Below, piece by piece: positions 26,888 through 34,054 of a DNA stretch of 36,691 nucleotides. The notes under the pieces are model-generated. The model ran no database searches. It was not told the origin of the DNA and saw nothing but the letters and a program-made list of their open reading frames with translations. The DNA is taken from NCBI GenBank assembly GCA_003646405.1, contig QNFR01000015.1, positions 1 to 36,691 on the forward strand. Direction: 5' to 3'. A program made the position numbers and the translations under genes. The stretch's first letter is position 1; every line of letters begins with the position of its first letter. Source of the DNA: Gammaproteobacteria bacterium. Lineage in GTDB: Bacteria > Pseudomonadota > Gammaproteobacteria > Pseudomonadales > Halieaceae.

Positions 26888-29494
26888 ATGGCGAAGCGCG
26901 TATACCTGTTCAACGAAGGCAGCAAGGACGACCGGGATCTGTTGGGCGGCAAAGGTGCCAACCTGTGCGAGATGACCAGCATGGGACTGCCCGTTCCCTT
27001 CGGTTTCATCATCACCACCAGCACCTGCCACGAATTCTTCCAGGCCGGCAACAAGTTGCCTTCGTTACTGGAGCAGGAATACCGGGTCGCCCTGGACCTG
27101 GTGGAAAAGAAAATGGGCGCGCGCTTTGGCGACCCGGAAAACCCGCTACTGTTCTCCGTTCGCTCCGGCGCGCCGGTTTCCATGCCCGGGATGATGAATA
27201 CTATCCTCAATCTGGGCCTCAATGACGAGATCACCGAAGGTCTGGCAAAGAAAACCGGTAATCCCCGCTTCGCCTATGACTCCTATCGCCGCTTCATTCA
27301 GATGTTCGCCGACGTGGTGATGGATGTGGACGGCAAGAAGTTCGAACATGAACTCAACCAGTACAAAACCGCCCACGGCAAAACTCTGGACGTGGATATG
27401 ACTGCCGAAGACTGGCGGGAAATCGTCCGCATCTACAAAACCCTGGTGGACTTCCCGGAAGACCCCTTCGTACAACTCAAGATGGCTGTACAAGCGGTGT
27501 TCATGTCCTGGCACACACCACGAGCCATCGTCTACCGGGAGATGAACAACATCCCCGACAATCTGGGCACGGCAGTCAGCGTACAGTCTATGGTATTCGG
27601 CAACTTCGGCGATGATTCCGGCTCCGGTGTGGCATTTACCCGTAACCCATCGACCGGCGAACATCAGTTCTTCGGCGAATACCTGTTCAACGCGGCCGGT
27701 GAAGATGTGGTGGCGGGGATTCGCACCCCACTGCCCGTGGCGGCGCTGGGGGAGCGCATGCCGGAGATTTACGACGAGTTGTTCAAGACCCAGGCCCAGC
27801 TGGAAAAACACTATCGGGATATGCAGGACATTGAGTTCACCGTACAGAAAGGTGTGTTCTACATGCTGCAGACCCGCAGCGGCAAACGCACCGGTCGGGC
27901 TGCGGTGAAGATTGCCGTAGAGATGGTTAAAGAGGGGCTGATCACCGAGAGCGAAGCATTGATGCGCGTGTCCACAGACCATGTTGAAGCGTTTTTGCAT
28001 CCCATGGTGGACCCGACGGCCAAGACTGATATCGTCGCCACCGGACTGGCCGCCAGCCCCGGTGGCTCCACCGGGCAGGTGGTGTTCTCCGCGGAAGAGG
28101 CGGAAGATGAAGCGGCCCAAGGCCACAGTGTCATATTGGTGCGCAGGGAGACAACCCCCGAAGACATCCACGGTATGCGGGTGGCCGCGGGTATACTCAC
28201 CGAGCTGGGCGGCATGACGTCACATGCCGCGGTGGTGGCAAGAGGCATGGGCGTGTGCGCCATAACGGGCTGCGATGCGCTGAGCGTGGATTACGCGGCG
28301 GGCACCGCCACCACCACGGACGGCGTGGTCATCAAACGCGGTGATATCATCACCCTGGACGGCACCTCCGGCGAAGTCATGCTGGGCGATATCGCCAAGA
28401 CCGAGGCCAGTTCCAGCGATGACTTCCAGACCCTGCTGTCCTGGGCGGACAAGCACCGCAGGCTCAAGGTCCGGGCCAATGCGGAAACGCCCGAAGATGC
28501 CGCCAAGGCCAGGGAATTGGGCGCCGAGGGCATAGGCCTGTGCCGCACCGAGCACATGTTTTTCGCCGCCGACCGTATCGACGTCATGCGCGCCATGATT
28601 CTGTCCGAGAGCAGGGAGGAGCGACAAACCTTCCTGGACCAGTTACTGACATTCCAGCACGATGACATACTGGAATTGTTCAGGGTAATGGACGGCCTGC
28701 CGGTAACGATTCGCCTGCTGGACCCGCCCCTGCACGAATTTCTGCCCCAGACCGAGGAGGATATCAACGCCCTGGCACAGCGGATTGGCAAGCCGGCGGA
28801 CAAAATCCGGGAAATTGCCGGACGCCTGAAAGAGGTCAATCCCATGCTGGGCTTTCGTGGCTGCCGCCTGTCAGTGGTTTACCCGGAAATCACTGAAATG
28901 CAGGTCAAGGCCATTATTGGCGCCGCGGTGGACGCTACCGAGCAGGGCTGCAGGCCCCTGCCTGAAATCATGATTCCGTTGGTCATCAACGTGCGCGAAA
29001 TCCGCCTGGTCACCGAGATCATCGACAAGGGCATCCACGAAATCCTGAAAGAGAAGAACATTTCCATCCCCTACAAGATCGGCACCATGATGGAAACGCC
29101 CCGCGCCACTCTGGGCGCACACCGCCTGGCGCCGGAAGTCGAGTTTATGAGCTTTGGCACCAATGACCTGACCCAGATGACCTACGGCTTTTCCCGTGAC
29201 GACGCCGGCAAGTTCATACCCCGGTATCTGGAGAAAAAACTCATTGATGCCGACCCCTTTGTCACACTGGACCAGCGAGCGGTGGGCCGCCTGATGGAAA
29301 TCGCGGTGAACGAAAGCCGAGCGAAGAAGAAAGGCATCAAGTATGGCATCTGCGGTGAGCACGGCGGCGACCCCCGCTCTATCCGCTTCTGCCACGACCT
29401 GGGCCTGGATTATGTATCGTGCAGTCCATTTCGGGTGCCCATCGCCAGGATCGCAGCGGCCCAGGCAAATGTGGGATTTGAACCCAACGACTGA
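26888..29494 (+). CDS. ppdK: Pyruvate, phosphate dikinase
   Basis: PPDK interconverts pyruvate, ATP and phosphate with phosphoenolpyruvate, AMP and pyrophosphate, serving gluconeogenesis or glycolysis. It has 868 residues, close to the usual length. The N-terminal ATP-grasp domain begins KRVYLFNEGSKDDRDLLGGK. The phospho-carrier histidine is His446 in GGMTSHAAVVARGMG; the Thr444 before it is the site used by regulatory kinases in other PPDKs. The C-terminal PEP/pyruvate barrel holds Cys822 in YGICGEHGGDPRS. GAGGAA lies 6 bases before the ATG. No PPDK regulatory protein gene is in this window. It is transcribed alone. Confidence 0.97.
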   Translation: MAKRVYLFNEGSKDDRDLLGGKGANLCEMTSMGLPVPFGFIITTSTCHEFFQAGNKLPSLLEQEYRVALDLVEKKMGARFGDPENPLLFSVRSGAPVSMPGMMNTILNLGLNDEITEGLAKKTGNPRFAYDSYRRFIQMFADVVMDVDGKKFEHELNQYKTAHGKTLDVDMTAEDWREIVRIYKTLVDFPEDPFVQLKMAVQAVFMSWHTPRAIVYREMNNIPDNLGTAVSVQSMVFGNFGDDSGSGVAFTRNPSTGEHQFFGEYLFNAAGEDVVAGIRTPLPVAALGERMPEIYDELFKTQAQLEKHYRDMQDIEFTVQKGVFYMLQTRSGKRTGRAAVKIAVEMVKEGLITESEALMRVSTDHVEAFLHPMVDPTAKTDIVATGLAASPGGSTGQVVFSAEEAEDEAAQGHSVILVRRETTPEDIHGMRVAAGILTELGGMTSHAAVVARGMGVCAITGCDALSVDYAAGTATTTDGVVIKRGDIITLDGTSGEVMLGDIAKTEASSSDDFQTLLSWADKHRRLKVRANAETPEDAAKARELGAEGIGLCRTEHMFFAADRIDVMRAMILSESREERQTFLDQLLTFQHDDILELFRVMDGLPVTIRLLDPPLHEFLPQTEEDINALAQRIGKPADKIREIAGRLKEVNPMLGFRGCRLSVVYPEITEMQVKAIIGAAVDATEQGCRPLPEIMIPLVINVREIRLVTEIIDKGIHEILKEKNISIPYKIGTMMETPRATLGAHRLAPEVEFMSFGTNDLTQMTYGFSRDDAGKFIPRYLEKKLIDADPFVTLDQRAVGRLMEIAVNESRAKKKGIKYGICGEHGGDPRSIRFCHDLGLDYVSCSPFRVPIARIAAAQANVGFEPND

Positions 29495-29549
29495 GTTGAA
29501 AAAACCGCAACCGGTACGACACGGCGTTACAAACACCCTCAAAATGCCC

Positions 29550-29612
29550 AGGTGTTTTCGCCTCGCCTAAAAACGCCTGCTGTTGGTGTCTCGCACTCGC
29601 CTGAGACTTTTT
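29550..29612 (+). terminator. Hairpins after ppdK, probable terminator
   Basis: Two hairpins follow the ppdK stop. AGGTGTTTT (29550-29558) can pair with AAAACGCCT (29570-29578), with one U-G pair. Then GTCTC (29588-29592) pairs with GAGAC (29603-29607), followed directly by five T (29608-29612). The second stem is short, but the T-run is placed as in an intrinsic terminator. The facing acyl-CoA ligase stop is at 29614. Confidence 0.5.
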
Positions 29613-29613
29613 C

Positions 29614-31146
29614 CTAACCTTTCAGCTGCTCTTTCAGCTCAAACTTGAGCACCTTGCCCGCGGGGTTGCGCGGTAGGGCCTCTACGATATGCAGACGCGA
29701 GGGTAACTTGTAGCGCGCCAGGAAGGTTTCGGCGAACTCGCGCAGTTCCTCAATGGTCAGTGTCTGATCCGCGTGCAGTGCCACCACGGCGGTCACCGCC
29801 TCGCCCCATTTTTCATCCGGCAGCCCGATAACCGCCACCTCGGCTATGGCCTCGTGCCGGTACAGCACGCTCTCCACCTCGGCCGGGTAGACATTCTCGC
29901 CACCAGAGATCACCATATCCTTGAGGCGATCACAGATAAACAGGAAACCGTCTTCATCCACGTATCCCCCATCACCGGAGTGAAACCATCCCTCTTTATC
30001 GATGGCCTCGGCGCTGGCCTCGGGACGGTTCCAGTAACCCTTCATGATATTGGGGCCGCGCAGGCAGACTTCGCCGTGTTCGCCCCTGGGCAGTTCCCGG
30101 TTATTGCCATCGACAATGCGCGTGTCGCCGTACAGGGGCGGCTGGCCCGCCGAACCCAGTTTGCTGGTGGCCCATTCCGGGGTGAGAAAAGCGGCAAATG
30201 GCGCGGTTTCCGTCAGGCCATAGCCCTGGCAGAAGTCTATATCCCTGGCGCCGTACAATTCGATCAGCGGTTCCGGCACCGGTGCGCCACCACAGATCAG
30301 GTGCTTGATCGAACTCAGGTCCGTATCGGCAAACTGGGGTTGCTGCGACATAAACAGAAACATGGCGGGGGCGCCGAACATACAGGTGGCATTATAGCGT
30401 TCAATATCCGCCAGCACCTGCCCCGGGTCAAAATTGCGCAACAGCACCACGGTAGAACCCGTGTGAAAAGAGCCCAGGGTCATGATATTAAGCCCCGCTA
30501 TATGGAACAGCGGCGCCGCAGAGAGAATCACATCGTCCCGTGAGCCGCCGAAGGCGAGCATGGCGTTGAGATTGTTCCACAGGATATTGTTGTGAGTCAA
30601 CATCGCCCCTTTGGGCTGGCCGGTGGTGCCGGAGGTATACATGATGATCGCCACATCGTGCTGGTCCACAGATACCGGGAAGGCCAGGGGCTCCGCCGCG
30701 GCACGTTCCGATGACACATGGCGCCAACCGTCGGCTTTACTCTCAGAACTGAAGAATTGTCGGCAGCAAAGGTTGGGTATGGCCGGCTCCACAACCGGTC
30801 GCAGCGCGTCATCGGCTACCAGTGTGTGAACACCCGCATCGTTGATCATGAACGTCAGTTCCTCTGCGGTCAGACGGAAATTGAGCGGCACGAAGATCGC
30901 CCCCAGAGCCTGTGCGGCAAACATGGTCTCCAGCGATACGGGATGGTTGAAACCCAGGTAGGCCACCCGGTCACCTATACAGACGCCCCCCGCCTTTAGC
31001 AGTGTCGCCTGCCGACGCACCCGGTCGCCAAATTCTCCGAACAGGGTTTCTTCCCCCTCAAAAATAAGTGCCGTCCGTTCGGGGTTTAACTCTGCTCGAC
31101 GCAACATGACGGCAGCCAGGTTGGACTCTATAGTTGGTCTGTTCAC
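29614..31146 (-). CDS. Acyl-CoA ligase (AMP-forming, FadD-like)
   Basis: This 510-residue member of the AMP-binding superfamily activates a carboxylic acid to its CoA thioester through an acyl-adenylate. The phosphate-binding loop is IIMYTSGTTGQPKG (167-180). The A5 motif is CQGYGLTETAPF (306-317), the A7/A8 region is GWFHSGDGGYVDEDG and DRLKDMVISGGENVYPAEVE, and the catalytic lysine Lys498 is in RNPAGKVLKFEL. The overall pattern suggests a fatty or aromatic acid rather than acetate; the exact substrate cannot be read from sequence. The start is GTG at 31146, with AGGAG 7 bases upstream. It is divergent from the cupin gene. Confidence 0.92.
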   Translation of the reverse strand: MNRPTIESNLAAVMLRRAELNPERTALIFEGEETLFGEFGDRVRRQATLLKAGGVCIGDRVAYLGFNHPVSLETMFAAQALGAIFVPLNFRLTAEELTFMINDAGVHTLVADDALRPVVEPAIPNLCCRQFFSSESKADGWRHVSSERAAAEPLAFPVSVDQHDVAIIMYTSGTTGQPKGAMLTHNNILWNNLNAMLAFGGSRDDVILSAAPLFHIAGLNIMTLGSFHTGSTVVLLRNFDPGQVLADIERYNATCMFGAPAMFLFMSQQPQFADTDLSSIKHLICGGAPVPEPLIELYGARDIDFCQGYGLTETAPFAAFLTPEWATSKLGSAGQPPLYGDTRIVDGNNRELPRGEHGEVCLRGPNIMKGYWNRPEASAEAIDKEGWFHSGDGGYVDEDGFLFICDRLKDMVISGGENVYPAEVESVLYRHEAIAEVAVIGLPDEKWGEAVTAVVALHADQTLTIEELREFAETFLARYKLPSRLHIVEALPRNPAGKVLKFELKEQLKG

Positions 31147-31264
31147 GGCATACTCCTGCTATGGCTATGTACGCCAATGCGCTCAGCGAGAAAAGGGATA
31201 CTATCACGGGACGTTTCGCCGTAGAATCATTCTCATAAATACCCGATCACAAGGAACCTGCCCC

Positions 31265-31606
31265 ATGACCGAGAGCACCTGGCAAGTCTTCGACCTGGAG
31301 AAAATCAAGGACAAGCTCAAGGGCGAGCCGGTTGAATACCTGGAATTTCTCAATGTACCCGCTCTCAACTGTGGCATCTACTTCCTGGCAGCCGGCAGCA
31401 CCGACATGCAGGCGCCCCACGATGAGGACGAAGTTTATATCGTCATGAGCGGTAAAGCGCGTATGCGCCTGGATAGTGAAGAACGCGATGTGGGCCCCGG
31501 TTCCCTGCTTTATGTCGGCGCCACAACGAAGCACTCCTTCTTCGAAATCGAAGAAGACATGACGCTGCTGGTTTTGTTTGCCGCCACGCCACTGGAACAC
31601 AACTGA
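31265..31606 (+). CDS. Small cupin-domain protein
   Basis: This is a single-domain cupin of 113 residues. Motif 1 reads APHDEDEVYIVMSGKARM, with His52, Glu54 and Glu56 as likely metal ligands. Motif 2 reads GPGSLLYVGATTKHSFFEI, with His90 as another ligand. The standard HxH pair is reduced to HxE, so metal binding is plausible but not typical. The frame is open back to 31106, but the ATG at 31265 has AAGGA about 10 bases upstream and begins the recognisable domain. Cupins this small may be isomerases, sensors or binding proteins; I cannot choose among them. Confidence 0.83.
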   Translation: MTESTWQVFDLEKIKDKLKGEPVEYLEFLNVPALNCGIYFLAAGSTDMQAPHDEDEVYIVMSGKARMRLDSEERDVGPGSLLYVGATTKHSFFEIEEDMTLLVLFAATPLEHN

Positions 31607-31749
31607 CTCGACATTCCCTGGATGTGCGGCCGGTGCACGGCCCACCACCGGGTCACCGAGACAAAGAGGAAATTGCCAACTCACCCTTAAGCTTCACGCC
31701 AAAATCTGCTAACGTTGCGCCACTTTCAATGCACTAGAGCAGCGCGGAT

Positions 31750-32928
31750 ATGATCAGCAGTTTTTTCCCTCCCCAGCGGACCCTGATGGGCCCCGGCCCC
31801 TCCGATGTCTCTCCCCGGGTACTGGGTGCTTTAGCACGCCCGACTATCGGCCACCTGGACCCCCTGTTTGTGCAGTTAATGGATGAAATCAAGGAACTGT
31901 TGCAATTCGCTTTCCAGACGGAAAATGCGCTGACGCTACCCATCTCCGCTCCCGGGTCCGCCGGCATGGAGGCCTGCTTTGTCAACCTGGTATCGCCGGG
32001 GGACAAAGTCATTGTCTGCCAGAACGGGGTATTTGGCGGGCGTATGAAGGAAAACGTGGAGCGCTGTGGCGCCACTGCGATCATGGTGGACGACACCTGG
32101 GGCGAGCCGGTAAGCATAGACAAGGTCGCGACCGCCTTTGACCAACACCGGGATGCCAGTATTCTGGCTTTCGTGCACGCTGAGACGTCCACCGGCGTAC
32201 GCAGCGATGCCGCCGCCTTGTGCGACCTGGCCACCGGGCGGGGCGCTTTGTCAATTGTCGACGCCGTGACTTCACTGGGCGGCATTGCAGTGCTTACGGA
32301 CGACTGGGGCGCTGATGCGGTTTACTCCGGCACCCAGAAATGCCTGTCCTGCGTACCGGGCATCTCTCCGATAACCTTTAGCGCCCGGGCTGTTGATCAC
32401 ATCAACAATCGTGTACACAAGGTACAGAGCTGGTTCCTGGATATGCAACTGATCATGGGCTACTGGGGCGGCAGCGGCAAGCGCGCCTATCACCACACTG
32501 CACCGGTTAATGATCTTTATGCCCTGCACGAAGCCCTGGTCATGCTGCAGGAGGAAGGCCTGGAAGCCGCTCACCAGCGTCACCGCCGCAACCATGAAGG
32601 TCTGGTGGTCGGACTGGAAGCGATGGGCCTGGCCATGGCCGTGGCCCCCAAATTCCGCTTGCCGCAACTCAACTCCGTACTCATTCCCGAGGGTGTCGAT
32701 GACGCGGCATTACGCACCACTCTACTGCAGGAGTTCGACCTGGAAATCGGTGCGGGACTGGGTACCCTGGCCGGCAAGACCTGGCGCATTGGACTCATGG
32801 GCTTCGCCAGCAGCGAACGCAACGTCGTGTACTGCCTGAATGCACTGGAAGCGGCGCTGCACGGACAGGATATCGCCATTAACACTGGTGTAGCCCTGCC
32901 TGCCGCCCGGGCCGCGTTCAACCGATAG
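31750..32928 (+). CDS. Class V aminotransferase (alanine-glyoxylate / serine-pyruvate type)
   Basis: This PLP-dependent class V aminotransferase has 392 residues. The N-terminus MGPGPSDVSPRVL and TIGHLDPLF are typical of the alanine-glyoxylate/serine-glyoxylate group. Asp171 in SIVDAVTSLGG contacts the PLP ring nitrogen, and Lys197 in YSGTQKCLSCVPGIS forms the Schiff base. It probably uses glyoxylate or pyruvate as acceptor with alanine or serine as donor; which pair cannot be told. It lies 143 bases after the cupin on the same strand, with no clear terminator or promoter between. It converges on the YdjM-like gene, 18 bases away. Confidence 0.92.
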   Translation: MISSFFPPQRTLMGPGPSDVSPRVLGALARPTIGHLDPLFVQLMDEIKELLQFAFQTENALTLPISAPGSAGMEACFVNLVSPGDKVIVCQNGVFGGRMKENVERCGATAIMVDDTWGEPVSIDKVATAFDQHRDASILAFVHAETSTGVRSDAAALCDLATGRGALSIVDAVTSLGGIAVLTDDWGADAVYSGTQKCLSCVPGISPITFSARAVDHINNRVHKVQSWFLDMQLIMGYWGGSGKRAYHHTAPVNDLYALHEALVMLQEEGLEAAHQRHRRNHEGLVVGLEAMGLAMAVAPKFRLPQLNSVLIPEGVDDAALRTTLLQEFDLEIGAGLGTLAGKTWRIGLMGFASSERNVVYCLNALEAALHGQDIAINTGVALPAARAAFNR

Positions 32929-32946
32929 AGGGAATCCCGCGGGCAC

Positions 32947-33948
32947 TCAACCCCCGATGACCATACCCCACATCAGTGCCACCCGGCCCTCCCCCGCATC
33001 GCGATGCACCCGGTAGGCCGCGTGTTCTTCGGGCGCCGCCTCCGGGCGCAACTCGATGCTCCACAGGGGCGCCACCTCATTGGGAATAATGGAGTATCGA
33101 ATATCTATGACCCGGTTGGCGTACAGCGGGTCGCGGGCAATGTAGCCGTCACTGAACCAGCGAAAACGCTCTATATCCCTGGCCTGCTGTGAATCTCGAT
33201 CCAGCCAGGGCATGTCCCGGTCGATAACCAACTTCTGCACCGAGTCGCCGACAAATACCCGCGGGCCGAGGCGGGCACGCACCGCGTCCACGTAAAACCT
33301 GTCATCCGTTTCATACACGATTTTCCACACCAGGATATTGGCGAAGCTGGGCTTGGCCTCCAGCCGCACAGGCGTGTGACCGCGCTGCGCTGCCAGTGCA
33401 TAGCCCATTGCCATGGCCTCATTGCGCTGCGACAAACCCAGGGCCATGTAAGCCACGGCCCACAACAGGGCCAGACGCGCGTATAGGGGCCGATGTCGCC
33501 TGCCCGCTAAAATAACCGCCACAAGAATTGGAATGGTGAATAAGGGGTCGATAATGGAAATTGTATTCCAGGCTATACGCTGTTCACTAAACGGCCAAAA
33601 CAGCATCGTGCCATAGGTCGTACAGGCGTCCAGCAGCGCGTGGGTGGCATAGCCCAGCGTACAGAACAACCAGCTCTGGCGAAATGACAAACCGCGCCTG
33701 CGACCGATGACATAATGCAGGACCAGGGCGCAGATCAGGCCGCCGAAAGGAATAAATACCAGGGAATGAGTGAACTGGCGGTGGTACTCCAGAAACAGCA
33801 GTGGATCGCTCGCGGAGCGAATTAATACATCCAGGTCGGCCGCCATACCGGCCAAAAAGCCAAGCAGCCCGGCGCTGGCCGCATAGCGACCGGCGCTGCT
33901 GGCCTGGGGTAACGAAGCGCCCAGTACACCCTGGGTGAGCGGATCCAT
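32947..33948 (-). CDS. YdjM-type membrane-bound metal-dependent hydrolase (DUF457)
   Basis: This 333-residue inner-membrane protein belongs to the YdjM/YbcI-like family, annotated as putative metal-dependent hydrolases. The N-terminus MDPLTQGVLGA is the family start, so the ATG at 33948 is preferred over the open frame back to 33963. Conserved polar residues that may bind metal are Asp38/Asp40 (MAADLDVLI), His56 and His61 (EYHRQFTHSLV), and His103/Asp107 (YATHALLDACTTYGT). Several membrane helices lie in residues 1-170. The C-terminal half is soluble and Arg/Asp-rich. The physiological role is unknown; some family members are induced in the SOS response, but no LexA box is evident here. Confidence 0.86.
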   Translation of the reverse strand: MDPLTQGVLGASLPQASSAGRYAASAGLLGFLAGMAADLDVLIRSASDPLLFLEYHRQFTHSLVFIPFGGLICALVLHYVIGRRRGLSFRQSWLFCTLGYATHALLDACTTYGTMLFWPFSEQRIAWNTISIIDPLFTIPILVAVILAGRRHRPLYARLALLWAVAYMALGLSQRNEAMAMGYALAAQRGHTPVRLEAKPSFANILVWKIVYETDDRFYVDAVRARLGPRVFVGDSVQKLVIDRDMPWLDRDSQQARDIERFRWFSDGYIARDPLYANRVIDIRYSIIPNEVAPLWSIELRPEAAPEEHAAYRVHRDAGEGRVALMWGMVIGG

Positions 33949-34054
33949 CAGCCGACCCCACACAAAATAGCCATACCTTCGATACCTGTGTAATTACTCA
34001 TTTTGTTACTCTGCATAAATCCCCGGGTGGAGCCATATACTGCCAAAAAAACGC

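Noticed and set aside
27146-28171. 341-codon minus-strand open frame
   Set aside because: It is antisense to ppdK in a region of clear PPDK homology; long antisense frames are common in GC-rich genes.
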